Assembly: GCA_044871085.1 (NCBI GenBank)
Contig: JBIOZI010000298.1
Coordinates: forward strand, 1-35,937
Reading direction: 5' to 3'
From: CADEED01 sp044871085
GTDB lineage: Bacteria; Pseudomonadota; Gammaproteobacteria; Steroidobacterales; Steroidobacteraceae
Length of the DNA stretch: 35,937 bases
Below, one piece after another: positions 1 through 8,295 of the stretch (positions are counted from its first letter, which is position 1; each line of letters starts with the position of its first letter). The position numbers and the translations under genes are program-made. The notes beneath the pieces were generated by a model. It saw only the letters and a program-made list of their open reading frames with translations. It made no database searches and had not been told where the DNA came from.

Positions 1-360
<360 letters not shown>

Positions 361-398
361 TCGCGGCGGCTCCCGGGCGCGGGAACCCGCGCCTGGAA

Positions 399-431
399 AT
401 GACGATCATCGACGCGTTGCGGCGCACATGA
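399..431 (+). pseudogene. Vestigial C-terminus of an FtsX-type permease
   Basis: The short stretch reads M-T-I-I-D-A-L-R-R-T-stop. It closely matches the last codons of the downstream permease (I-V-D-A-L-R-R-T-stop at 1578-1604), with 24 of 27 bases identical by eye over the aligned end. In both places a GGAG-like Shine-Dalgarno sequence and the start of a permease gene follow immediately. It looks like the leftover tail of a third permease gene, deleted or recombined between ATPase and permease. As a free 10-codon reading frame it is unlikely to be a gene. Confidence 0.5.
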
Positions 432-443
432 AGGAGTAGTTTG

Positions 444-1604
444 GTGTTTCGCTGGCTACCACTGGTTTGGGCAAATCTGAAGCGGCGCAAGCTGCGCTTC
501 ATCTTCACCTTCGTCTCGATCCTGCTCGCGTTCCTCATGTTCGGCATGCTCGACGCGCTGCGCACCAGCCTCTCGCAGGCGGTGAACCTCGCGGGCGCCG
601 ACCGGCTGTTCTCGCAGAGCAAGGTCAACATCACGGTTTCGAGCCCGCGCTCGCACTACGAAAAAGTGCGAGCGGTGCCGGGAGTGCTCGCGGTGGCGCC
701 GTTCAACTGGTTCGGCGGCGTCTTCAAGGACAACAAGCAGCAGATCCAGGTGCAGGCCACGGATCCCGAGCAGTTCATGAAGGTGTATCCGGAAGTGCAC
801 TTGAAGCCCGAGGAGCTCGCGGCGTGGAAGGCCGATCGCCAGGCGATCGTCGTCGGCGAGCTGCTGGCGCAGCAGTTCGGCTGGAAAGTCGGCCAGCGTA
901 TTCCGCTGCGCTCCGAGATCTGGCGCAAGACGGACGGCAGCGACACCTGGGAGTTCAATATCGTCGGCATCTACACGGTGGACGGCACCGGCTGGGACAA
1001 GCGCAGTGCGATGTTCCAGTACGACTACTTCAACGAGTCCCTGCAGTTCGAGAAGGACAAGGTCGGCTGGATGATCATCAAGGTCGCCGATCCTGCTCAG
1101 TCCGAGGTCGTGGCCAAGCGCATCGACTCGATGTTCGAGAATTCGCCGAACGAGACCAAGACCGCCACCGAGCGCGTGTTCGTCAAGCAGTTCCTCGACC
1201 AGGTCGGCAACATCGGGCTGATCCTCGTGTCCGTGACCACCGCGGTGTTCTTCACGATGCTGCTCGTCACCGCGAACACGATGGCGCAATCGGTGCGCGA
1301 GCGCACGAACGAGATCGGCGTGTTGAAAACCCTGGGCTTCAGCGGCGGGTCGATTCTCACGCTCGTGCTGCTCGAGTCCCTGCTGCTCACGTTCACCGGC
1401 GGGCTGGTGGGCCTCGGGCTGGCGTGGCTCCTGGCCGGCGGGCTCGGCGAACAGATCAAGAACTTCTTCCCGGTGTTCTACATCGGGGGCGGTACCTTCC
1501 TCGTCGGTGCGGTTCTCATGCTCGCCTTCGGCCTCATCACCGGTCTGTGGCCGGCGCTCACCGCCATGCGGCTCAAGATCGTCGACGCGCTGCGGCGCAC
1601 CTGA
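444..1604 (+). CDS. FtsX-like ABC transporter permease (first of two)
   Basis: About 386 residues with the MacB/LolC-type layout. There is an N-terminal membrane helix (about residues 15-35), a roughly 220-residue periplasmic MacB_PCD-like domain, then three C-terminal helices around residues 257-276, 303-330 and 350-372. The sequence between the second and third helices contains the usual FtsX motif RTNEIGVLKTLGF, and the protein ends in MRLKIVDALRRT. It would sit in the inner membrane and partner with the preceding ATPase. The start is chosen at GTG 444 because AAGGAG (431-436) lies 7 bases upstream; TTG 441 in the same frame is possible but closer to that site. The next permease gene begins 10 bases after the stop. 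Confidence 0.93.
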   Translation: MFRWLPLVWANLKRRKLRFIFTFVSILLAFLMFGMLDALRTSLSQAVNLAGADRLFSQSKVNITVSSPRSHYEKVRAVPGVLAVAPFNWFGGVFKDNKQQIQVQATDPEQFMKVYPEVHLKPEELAAWKADRQAIVVGELLAQQFGWKVGQRIPLRSEIWRKTDGSDTWEFNIVGIYTVDGTGWDKRSAMFQYDYFNESLQFEKDKVGWMIIKVADPAQSEVVAKRIDSMFENSPNETKTATERVFVKQFLDQVGNIGLILVSVTTAVFFTMLLVTANTMAQSVRERTNEIGVLKTLGFSGGSILTLVLLESLLLTFTGGLVGLGLAWLLAGGLGEQIKNFFPVFYIGGGTFLVGAVLMLAFGLITGLWPALTAMRLKIVDALRRT

Positions 1605-1614
1605 GGGAGTCTTC

Positions 1615-2808
1615 ATGGCAAATGCATTCGCACAGATAGGCGCGGTCACGGGCATGAACCTGCGCAACATCCCCGAGCGCTGGTCATCCTCGCTGGTCGC
1701 GGTGCTCGGCATCGGTGGCGTGACGCTCGTGCTGGTCGCGCTGCTGTCGATCGCCGCGGGCTTCAAGGTGGCGCTGGAAGGCTCGGGCTCAGAAGACGTC
1801 GCCATCATGATGCGCGCGGGCTCGAGCAACGAGTTGTCGGGCGGCTTCGGTGCCGACACGGTCACGGTGGTCAACGACGCGCCCGGCATCAAGCGCGCCG
1901 CGGACGGCAAGCCGATCCTCTCACCCGAGCTCTACGTGCTCGTCGACGGCAAGATGCGCGGCAAGGACGCCAGCACCAATCTGCCACTGCGCGGTGTGGG
2001 CCAGCTGGCGCCGCAGGTGCGCAAGAGCTTCAAGCTGGTGGAAGGCCGGATGTTTCGCGAAGGCACCAACGAGATCATCGTCGGCGAAGGAGTCGTGCAG
2101 CAGTACGAAGGCCTCGAGGTCGGCAAGAAGGTGCGTTGGGGCGCGACGGATTGGACGGTGGTTGGCCGCTTCACGGACCAGCGCGGCATCGCCGAGTCGG
2201 AAGTGTGGGGCGACACCCGCGTGGTGCAGCAGGCCTGGCGGCGCGGCAACAGTTTCCAATCGATTCGCGCCAAGCTCACGAGCCCGGATGCGCTCAAGAC
2301 GCTCAAGGACTCGCTGACCAAGGACCCGCGCGTGCGGCTCGGCGTGCAGTCCGAGCGCGCGTTCTACGCCGACCAGCAGAAGCTCATGTCCACCATCATC
2401 AATTATGTCGGCTGGACGCTCGCCGTCATGATGGGCATCGCCGCGCTGTTCGCGGCGCTCAACACGCTCTACAACGCGGTGGCGAATCGCGTGCGCGAGA
2501 TCGCGACGCTGCGCGCCCTGGGTTTCGGCGGCATGGCGGTGGTCACCTCGGTGCTCGTCGAGGCCATGATCCTGGGCGCGGTGGGCGGGCTCATCGGCGG
2601 GCTGCTCGCATTCGTATTCCTCAACGGCATGCACAGCTCGACGATGAACTGGGCCTCGTTCAGCCAGATGACGTTCGCGTTTACCGTAACGCCGCGGCTC
2701 ATGGTCACCGGCATCATCTACGGACTCATCTTGACCCTGATTGCAGGTATCCTCCCGGGCATCCGGGCGGCGCGGCAGCCCATCACGCAGGGACTTCGCG
2801 AGTTGTGA
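1615..2808 (+). CDS. FtsX-like ABC transporter permease (second of two)
   Basis: About 397 residues with the same fold and helix layout as its upstream neighbour. An N-terminal helix lies near residues 25-48, followed by a large periplasmic domain and three C-terminal helices containing VREIATLRALGFGG and the ending ILPGIRAARQPITQGLREL. ATG 1615 is preceded by GGGAG at 1605-1609; a longer in-frame upstream reading would run into the previous gene and is rejected. Two non-identical permeases suggest a heterodimeric membrane part, as in LolCDE-type systems. The last codon overlaps the GTGA start of the next gene, which suggests translational coupling. Confidence 0.93.
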   Translation: MANAFAQIGAVTGMNLRNIPERWSSSLVAVLGIGGVTLVLVALLSIAAGFKVALEGSGSEDVAIMMRAGSSNELSGGFGADTVTVVNDAPGIKRAADGKPILSPELYVLVDGKMRGKDASTNLPLRGVGQLAPQVRKSFKLVEGRMFREGTNEIIVGEGVVQQYEGLEVGKKVRWGATDWTVVGRFTDQRGIAESEVWGDTRVVQQAWRRGNSFQSIRAKLTSPDALKTLKDSLTKDPRVRLGVQSERAFYADQQKLMSTIINYVGWTLAVMMGIAALFAALNTLYNAVANRVREIATLRALGFGGMAVVTSVLVEAMILGAVGGLIGGLLAFVFLNGMHSSTMNWASFSQMTFAFTVTPRLMVTGIIYGLILTLIAGILPGIRAARQPITQGLREL

Positions 2809-3623
2809 GGCGGGCTCATCGGCAGTGGTTAGTGGGGGCGCTGGCACTGGCCGGCGCCTCTTCGTTTGCGACGGCGCAGCCGGCCGCGATGGATTGGGCC
2901 GACGTCGAGGGGCGCATCCAGTACGCGTACTACACCAGCGACGCGCGCGCGCTGAACGGCGTGCTGACCGCGCTCAAGCCCAAGGCCGCCGAGGGCGAGG
3001 AGAGTGGCGCCGCGGCGGACTTGCCGACGCGCTCGTATTTCCGTGCGCTGGTGCACTACCGCCTGGCCCAGGTGCTGGCGGCCACGAAGAAATCGCAGGC
3101 CAAGGACGCCATCGGCGACTGCGAAGACGAAGTGGACCACGCCGTCGACGCCCTGCCCAAGGTGCCGATCGGCCTCGACGAGACCGACGAGGCACGCCAC
3201 CAGCGAGCCGAAGCCTATGCGCTGGCCACCGCATGCACCCTGGCGGGCCGCGAGATGAGCACGGTGACGCTGCTCGGCGGACGCATCGGCTCGCGCATCG
3301 ACGAGGCCGTGAAGCTCGAGCCCAAGAATCCGCGCGTGCGGCTGGTGGAAGCCTTGGCCGCGTTCGACCGCGCGGGCAAGAACGCGCCGGAGAAGGCCGC
3401 GGCCATGCAGAAGCTGCGCGCCGTGATCCAGATGTTCGAGACGGCCCGCGCCGCCGCGTCGACCACGCCCGAATGGGGCGCGGCCGAAGCCTACGCCTTT
3501 CTCGGCCGCGCACTGTACGAGCAGCGCGACGTCGTCGGCGCTCGCGAAGCGCTCGAACGCGCCTTGCTGATCGCACCCGACTACGGGTTGGCACGCAAGC
3601 TGATGTCCCAGATCACACGCTAG
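2805..3623 (+). CDS. Exported TPR-like protein linked to the ABC exporter
   Basis: The 272-residue protein starts at GTG 2805, overlapping the preceding TGA by four bases (GTGA). That start gives a clean signal peptide: basic RRAHRQW, a hydrophobic stretch and an A-T-A-Q cleavage region near residue 25. The rest is alanine-rich and helical. A segment near the C-terminus (AYAFLGRALYEQRDVVGARE, then ALERALLIAPDYGLARKLM) fits a tetratricopeptide repeat. Longer in-frame starts lie inside the permease gene and lack the signal peptide. It is inferred to be a periplasmic helical-repeat partner of the ABC complex. I do not recognise a named family beyond TPR. Confidence 0.85.
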   Translation: MRRAHRQWLVGALALAGASSFATAQPAAMDWADVEGRIQYAYYTSDARALNGVLTALKPKAAEGEESGAAADLPTRSYFRALVHYRLAQVLAATKKSQAKDAIGDCEDEVDHAVDALPKVPIGLDETDEARHQRAEAYALATACTLAGREMSTVTLLGGRIGSRIDEAVKLEPKNPRVRLVEALAAFDRAGKNAPEKAAAMQKLRAVIQMFETARAAASTTPEWGAAEAYAFLGRALYEQRDVVGAREALERALLIAPDYGLARKLMSQITR

Positions 3624-3717
3624 CCGCCGTTTCGGTTTTCGCGCTTCGCGCCGATTCCTGTCGCCGGCGCCGCCTGGCTCGGCGCTCATCTCGAACACGC
3701 CCCGAGCCCGCGCCCGC

Positions 3718-3723
3718 TACAAT
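3718..3723 (+). promoter_or_regulatory. Candidate -10 box TACAAT upstream of the duplicated fadH start
   Basis: TACAAT lies six bases before the first of two fadH-like ATGs (3730). No convincing -35 hexamer is visible 16-18 bases upstream. If used, transcription would begin at or next to that ATG, giving a leaderless or near-leaderless message. Confidence 0.3.
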
Positions 3724-3729
3724 CCAGGA

Positions 3730-3810
3730 ATGAACTACGGGCACTTGTTTGCGCTCGTCAGGGGCTGCGCCCCGCGTCGGAAAACGCCGGCGAAGCGCCG
3801 GCGTCCGTGA
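3730..3810 (+). pseudogene. 26-codon upstream reading frame starting with the duplicated fadH N-terminus
   Basis: It starts M-N-Y-G-H-L-F-A, identical to the first eight residues of FadH, then runs through the hairpin insert with arginine- and proline-rich residues to TGA. It is better placed than the real fadH start, with AGGA just before its ATG and a TACAAT box upstream. It may therefore be translated as a leader and feed ribosomes into fadH seven bases later. It may equally be only a decapitated remnant. Confidence 0.4.
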
Positions 3811-3837
3811 GCAAGCCATGAACTACGGGCACTTGTT
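3730..3837 (+). repeat. Duplicated fadH 5' end flanking a hairpin-rich insert
   Basis: The first 20 bases of the fadH coding sequence occur twice, at 3730-3749 and 3818-3837, 88 bases apart. The DNA between holds two compact hairpins: GGGGC-tgc-GCCCC (3761-3773) and ACGCCGGC-gaagc-GCCGGCGT (3784-3804, 8-bp perfect stem). Such paired GC-rich stems resemble REP/BIME-type elements. The duplicated flanks look like a target duplication or a recombination scar. The first copy opens a 26-codon frame ending at TGA 3808-3810, seven bases before the real start. Confidence 0.6.
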
Positions 3838-5812
3838 CGCCCCGCTCGACCTCGGGTTCACCACGCTCGCGAACCGCATCGTGATGGGTTCCATGCACAC
3901 CGGGCTCGAGGACCGTGCCCGCGACTTCCCGAAAATGGCGGCTTACTTCGCCGCGCGCGCGCGTGGCGGCGCCGGGTTGTTAGTAACGGGCGGCATCGCG
4001 CCCAATCACGCGGGCTCGGCCAGTCCGTTTCGCGGCAAGCTGTCGGCGCCGCACGAGGTGGCACGTCACCGGCTGGTTGCCGACGCGGTGCACGCGGAAG
4101 GCGGCAAGGTGTGCATGCAGATCCTGCATGCCGGACGCTACGGTTACCACCCGTTCATCGTCGCGCCGAGCCGGCTGCGCGCGCCCATCAACAGGTTCAC
4201 GCCGCGCGCGCTGTCCTCGGACGGCGTGCGCGACCAGATCGCGGATTTCGTGAATTGCGCGGTGCTCGCGCGCGAGGCCGGTTACGACGGAGTCGAGATC
4301 ATGGGCTCCGAAGGCTACTTCATCAACGAGTTCCTCGCGCCCAGGACCAATACGCGGGACGACGAGTGGGGTGGCTCGCTCGAGAACCGTGCGCGGCTCG
4401 CGTTCGAGGTGGTGCGGCAGACGCGCGCGGCCACCGGGCCCGAATTCATCATCATCTTCCGCCTGTCGGGCATCGACCTCGTCGAGGGGGGCTGCACGGG
4501 CGCCGAGGTGGAGTGGGTGGCCTCGCAGATGGAAGGCGCGGGCGCGACTATGCTCAACACCGGCATCGGCTGGCACGAGGCGCGCGTGCCGACGATCGCA
4601 GGCGTAGTGCCGCGCGGCGCGTTCGGCTGGGTGTCGGCGCACATCAAGGCGGCGACGCGCCTGCCCGTGATCGCCACCAACCGTTTCAACGCCGCCGACG
4701 ACGCCGATGCGCTGCTGGCGAGTGGCGCGGCCGATCTCATCTCCATGGCGCGGCCGCTGCTCGCGGACCCGGACCTGCCTCGCAAGGCGCGCGCGGGGCG
4801 CGAGGCCGAAATCAACACCTGCATCGCGTGCAACCAGGGTTGCCTCGATCGCGTCTTCGAGGGCAAGCGCGCCACCTGCCTGGTGAATCCCCTGGCCGCG
4901 TACGAAACCGAGCTCACGCTGGTCCCCACGAGCGCGCCCAAGCGTGTCGCGGTGGTGGGCGCGGGCCCGGCCGGGCTGGCCTGTGCCACGGCGCTGGCCG
5001 GACGCGGGCACCACGTCACCCTGTTCGAGCGTGCGCACGAGATCGGCGGGCAGTTCCGCTACGCGCGCGAAGTGCCCGGCAAGGAGGATTTCCGCGACAC
5101 GCTGCGCTATTTCGCAAAGCTCATCGAGTCGACGGGAGTGGCGCTGCGGCTCGACTGCGAGGCGGACACCGCGGCGCTCCAGGGATTCGACGAGGTCGTG
5201 GTGTCGAGCGGCGTCAGCGCGCGCATGCCCGCGATCCCGGGCATCGAGCATCCCAAGGTCATCTCCTATCCGGATCTGCTGTCCGGGAAGCGCGCGGCCG
5301 GCACCTGCGTCGCCATCATCGGGGCCGGCGGCATCGGTTTCGATGTGGCTACCTATCTGACACACGACGCGTCGCAGGACTACTTCGAGGAGTGGGGCAT
5401 CGACCGCACTCTGCTGGCGCGCGGCGGGCTCAAACCGCCGCGCGGAGCGGCGGCTGCGCGCCGGGTCTATCTACTGCAGCGCAAGACCGAGCGGCTCGGG
5501 CGCACGCTGGGCAAGACCACCGGATGGATCCATCGCAGCGCCCTCAAGACGCGCGGCGTGGTCATGCGCGGCGGCGTGAGGTATGAGCGCATCGACGACG
5601 GCGGATTGCACATCGTGGGCGAGGCGGGCCGGGAATTGCTGGCCGTGGACAATGTCATCATCTGCGCGGGACAGGATTCGGTGAACGGGCTCGCCGCGGC
5701 GCTGGCGGGCGGCGGGCGGCCGGTGCACGTCATCGGCGGTGCGCTGCTCGCGGCGGAGCTCGACGCCGAGCGCGCGATCCGGGAGGGCACGGAGTTGGCG
5801 GCGAGGATATGA
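3818..5812 (+). CDS. fadH: NADPH-dependent 2,4-dienoyl-CoA reductase
   Basis: The 664-residue protein has the full FadH layout; the E. coli enzyme is about 672 residues. An OYE-type FMN TIM barrel comes first, with active-site Tyr167 (SEGYF) and His253 (GIGWHEARVPTI). A [4Fe-4S] cluster motif follows with Cys335, 338, 342 and 354. The FAD/NADPH half has VAVVGAGPAGLACA near residue 378 and VAIIGAGGIGFDVA further on. These residues fall at E. coli FadH positions plus one. The enzyme reduces 2,4-dienoyl-CoA during beta-oxidation of unsaturated fatty acids. ATG 3818 gives the family N-terminus; an in-frame ATG 69 bases upstream would add a peptide encoded by the hairpin insert. The stop overlaps the next gene (ATGA). 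Confidence 0.96.
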   Translation: MNYGHLFAPLDLGFTTLANRIVMGSMHTGLEDRARDFPKMAAYFAARARGGAGLLVTGGIAPNHAGSASPFRGKLSAPHEVARHRLVADAVHAEGGKVCMQILHAGRYGYHPFIVAPSRLRAPINRFTPRALSSDGVRDQIADFVNCAVLAREAGYDGVEIMGSEGYFINEFLAPRTNTRDDEWGGSLENRARLAFEVVRQTRAATGPEFIIIFRLSGIDLVEGGCTGAEVEWVASQMEGAGATMLNTGIGWHEARVPTIAGVVPRGAFGWVSAHIKAATRLPVIATNRFNAADDADALLASGAADLISMARPLLADPDLPRKARAGREAEINTCIACNQGCLDRVFEGKRATCLVNPLAAYETELTLVPTSAPKRVAVVGAGPAGLACATALAGRGHHVTLFERAHEIGGQFRYAREVPGKEDFRDTLRYFAKLIESTGVALRLDCEADTAALQGFDEVVVSSGVSARMPAIPGIEHPKVISYPDLLSGKRAAGTCVAIIGAGGIGFDVATYLTHDASQDYFEEWGIDRTLLARGGLKPPRGAAAARRVYLLQRKTERLGRTLGKTTGWIHRSALKTRGVVMRGGVRYERIDDGGLHIVGEAGRELLAVDNVIICAGQDSVNGLAAALAGGGRPVHVIGGALLAAELDAERAIREGTELAARI

Positions 5813-6603
5813 GCCAGGTCGACGAACGAAGAGAAGGGGACAGTCCCCAATTCGCGCTGCACTTTCCCGACGGAAATGATGGCGGCCGAATTGGGGACAG
5901 TCCCTGCATACGCGTCAGCAGGCGCGCCCGGCGTCTGTCGGTGCGCGTGTATCCCGACGCGCGCGTCGAAGTGGTGGTGCCGCCGCGCACGCGTCCGCAC
6001 GAGATCGAGCGCTTCGTCGTGGCGCATCGGGATTGGATCGCCGACAAGCGCGCGCTGGCGCTGCGCACGCGTCCGGCGCCGGCGCCGTTTCCGCCGTCGC
6101 ACGTCGAGCTCGCCTGCACCGGGGAGCGGCTGCGGCTGCATCTCGCGGGCGGCGCGCGTGTCCGCATCATCGAGCTCGGCGAGGCGGCATCTTCGGAGCG
6201 CGTGCTGTCGGTGACGGGCTCATGCGGCGTTGCCGCGCTGCGCCACGCCTTGCGCGGCTGGCTGAAGCGCGCCGCGCGCACCCGCCTCGAGCCGCGCGTG
6301 GCCGCGCTTGCGGCAGCCACGGGCATGCGTCATAAGCGGGTGTCGATCCGCCTGCAGCGTTCGCGCTGGGGAAGTTGTTCGGCGCGCGGTACCATCAGCC
6401 TCAATGCCTGCCTGTTGTTTCAACGGCCCGAAGTGGTCGATTACCTCATCGTGCACGAGCTCATGCACCTCAAACACATGAATCACTCGGCGCGCTTCTG
6501 GCGCGCGGTCGAGCAGCATTGCGCCGACTGGCGCGCCCTCGACCGCGAGCTGCTCGCCGGCTGGCGCAACGTGCCCCGCTGGGCCTTCTCGGCAGAGAGT
6601 TAG
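5809..6603 (+). CDS. YgjP-like (DUF45/SprT-like) zinc metallopeptidase
   Basis: The 264-residue protein contains the zinc motif HELMH (residues 216-220) with a third ligand His226 in HMNHSARFW, typical of the YgjP/DUF45 metal-dependent hydrolase family. RSRWGSCSARGTISLN just before it is also a family signature. Family members start close to the R-R-x-R-R-L-S-V-R-V motif seen at residues 38-47. The first 33 or so residues here are unusual: about 10-33 are encoded by a palindromic GGGGACA-type repeat (5835-5905). The ATG overlaps the fadH stop (ATGA), so translation is probably coupled to fadH. If the N-terminal extension is not used, GTG 5941 is a possible alternative start. Cellular substrate unknown. 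Confidence 0.88.
   Translation: MSQVDERREGDSPQFALHFPDGNDGGRIGDSPCIRVSRRARRLSVRVYPDARVEVVVPPRTRPHEIERFVVAHRDWIADKRALALRTRPAPAPFPPSHVELACTGERLRLHLAGGARVRIIELGEAASSERVLSVTGSCGVAALRHALRGWLKRAARTRLEPRVAALAAATGMRHKRVSIRLQRSRWGSCSARGTISLNACLLFQRPEVVDYLIVHELMHLKHMNHSARFWRAVEQHCADWRALDRELLAGWRNVPRWAFSAES
5835..5905. repeat. GGGGACA-type inverted repeat, copy 1, inside a coding sequence
   Basis: The arms are 5835-5854 and 5887-5905, complementary over CGAATTGGGGAC-type sequence with a central mismatch. The 32-base spacer is GC-rich. Each arm is itself nearly palindromic (GGGGACaGTCCC). The element is read through in frame by the YgjP-like gene without a stop. Confidence 0.75.
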
Positions 6604-6626
6604 GCTGCGCGTGCAGAGCTCCCCTG

Positions 6627-7466
6627 ATGCCCGATAACAAGATCGATCTCCAGAACGAGGCGGTTCACTGGGACCTGGGCGCATCCCAGTCCTACGGCGA
6701 ATACCTCCAGCTCGCCAAGCTGCTGGACGCGCAGAAGCCGAATTCCATCGAGCAGGACGAGATGCTCTTCATCATCGTCCACCAGGTGTCGGAGCTGTGG
6801 ATGCGGCTGTTCCTGCACGAGCTCGAAGCGGTGCACGAATGCGTGCGGCGCGACAACCTCGATCCGTCGTTCAAGATGCTGGCGCGCATCTCGCGCTTGC
6901 AGGAAGAATTGTTAGGCGCATGGAACGTGCTGTCCACGCTCACGCCGTTCGAATACTCTTCTTTCAGGAACACCCTCGGCCGGTCCTCCGGCTTTCAGTC
7001 GCTGCAGTACCGGCTGCTCGAGTTCATGCTCGGCAACAAGCACCGCGAGGTCATCGCCGTGCACAAGCGCGACCCGGCCGGCTACGAGCGCCTCGAGCGC
7101 GCGCTCCGGGCGCCTTCTCTGTACGACGAGGTACTGCGGCTGCTGTCACGCCGCGGTTACGGCATACCCGAGGAGCTCATCAAGCGTGATTTCTCCGAGC
7201 CCTATACCGCGAACAAGGCGGTCACCGCCGCGTGGCTCGGCGTCTACCACAACGCGGAGAAGGACTGGGATCTCTACGAAATGGCGGAGCGTCTCGTCGA
7301 TCTCGACCAGAAATTCCAGCTGTGGCGGTTCCATCACCTGAAGACCGTCGAGCGCGTCATCGGCTACAAGCCCGGGACGGGCGGAACCGGCGGAGTTTCG
7401 TATCTCGCGAAGGCGCTGGAGCTGAAGTTCTTTCCGGAGCTGTGGCAGGTCCGGACATCGATGTGA
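6627..7466 (+). CDS. kynA: Tryptophan 2,3-dioxygenase
   Basis: The 279-residue protein catalyses the first step of the kynurenine pathway, oxygenating L-tryptophan to N-formylkynurenine with heme. Visible signatures are DEMLFIIVHQVSELW (substrate His52), FRNTLGRSSGFQSLQYR (Arg114), the proximal heme ligand His237 in WRFHHLKTVERVIG, and the substrate loop GTGGTGGVSYL, a slight variant of the usual GTGGSSG. Relative spacing matches the Xanthomonas enzyme with a constant offset of three. ATG 6627 is chosen because the family N-terminus begins there, though its ribosome site is weak. It sits 23 bases after the peptidase gene and 22 before a VOC protein. No kynureninase or formamidase gene lies in the window. 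Confidence 0.96.
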   Translation: MPDNKIDLQNEAVHWDLGASQSYGEYLQLAKLLDAQKPNSIEQDEMLFIIVHQVSELWMRLFLHELEAVHECVRRDNLDPSFKMLARISRLQEELLGAWNVLSTLTPFEYSSFRNTLGRSSGFQSLQYRLLEFMLGNKHREVIAVHKRDPAGYERLERALRAPSLYDEVLRLLSRRGYGIPEELIKRDFSEPYTANKAVTAAWLGVYHNAEKDWDLYEMAERLVDLDQKFQLWRFHHLKTVERVIGYKPGTGGTGGVSYLAKALELKFFPELWQVRTSM

Positions 7467-7488
7467 TTCGAGAAACGAGGAACCCGAC

Positions 7489-8181
7489 GTGAGTTTTGCC
7501 TGGGGCGAGCTGGATCACATCATGTTGTTCTGTGACGTCGGTGCGCCTGAATCCGACGCGCTGACAGAACGCGGTCTGCACGAGGGGCCGGCGAATTCCC
7601 ATCCAGGGCAGGGCACCTGCAATCGCCGCTTCTTCTTTCCGAACGCGTATCTCGAGATGCTCTGGGTGGAAAATCCGATCGAGGCGCAGAGCGATGCGGT
7701 GCGGCCGACGCAGATCTGGGATCGCTGGCGGCAGCGGCGCGAGGGGGCCTGTCCCTTCGGCCTGGTGTTCCGGCCCGGCGGGCGCCGGGAAGTCGAAGGC
7801 ATTCCGTCCTGGACGTATGCCCCGCGATATTTCCCTGCCGGCTTCACGATCGAAGTGGCCAAGGACGTTCCAGTGAACGAGCCCTTGCTCTTCTATCTGC
7901 CATTCGCGCGCCCGGCACTGGTGGAAGACATCCGTTCGACCTCCGCGCATCACGCGCACGTGGGCGGCATCGTAGGTGCAACCCTGCATCTGCCGCAGAC
8001 CGCCAACCTGTCGCCGGCGCTGCATGCGCTGGTGGCGGCGGGAGTCGTGGCCGTGGAACCGTCGCGCGAGTACCTGCTGGATCTGTTCCACGTCGGCGGC
8101 TCGAAGGAGTTTGTCGATATGCGCCCGGAGCTTGCGCTGCGTTTTCGGCCCGCGCGCCGCGCGTCCGACGCCAAACACTGA
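7489..8181 (+). CDS. VOC-family, Glyoxalase_3-like domain protein
   Basis: The 230-residue protein starts at GTG 7489, with AACGAGGA about seven bases before it. It opens with WGELDHIMLFCD and contains NRRFFFPNAYLEMLWV, the hallmark of the Glyoxalase_3-like branch of the vicinal-oxygen-chelate superfamily. In that branch a metal is usually bound near the N-terminal His and a later Glu. The length and single-domain layout are normal. It follows kynA by 22 bases on the same strand and is probably co-transcribed. A role in aromatic or tryptophan catabolism is plausible but only inferred. The true substrate is unknown. Confidence 0.8.
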   Translation: MSFAWGELDHIMLFCDVGAPESDALTERGLHEGPANSHPGQGTCNRRFFFPNAYLEMLWVENPIEAQSDAVRPTQIWDRWRQRREGACPFGLVFRPGGRREVEGIPSWTYAPRYFPAGFTIEVAKDVPVNEPLLFYLPFARPALVEDIRSTSAHHAHVGGIVGATLHLPQTANLSPALHALVAAGVVAVEPSREYLLDLFHVGGSKEFVDMRPELALRFRPARRASDAKH

Positions 8182-8295
8182 GCGGATCCGCTGCGCGCCA
8201 CGGCGGTCGAGCGCGTTCCTGCGTTGATGCGCGCGCGGTGCGGCGCTATTCTCGCGCGCAGCGCGCGGATATCAAAAAACGGGGGATGGATTCCA

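Noticed and set aside
399..431. A 10-codon gene with its own ATG
   Set aside because: It matches the C-terminus of the adjacent permease and lacks a ribosome site, so it is better read as a remnant.
456..1910. 484-codon open frame on the minus strand opposite the permease genes
   Set aside because: Its arginine-, glutamate- and histidine-rich composition is the usual antisense shadow of GC3-rich coding DNA, and the plus strand holds clear FtsX permeases.
3749..3817. Extended FadH N-terminus from the upstream in-frame ATG
   Set aside because: The added residues come from the hairpin insert and are arginine-rich; family proteins begin M-x-Y-x-x-L-F at 3818.
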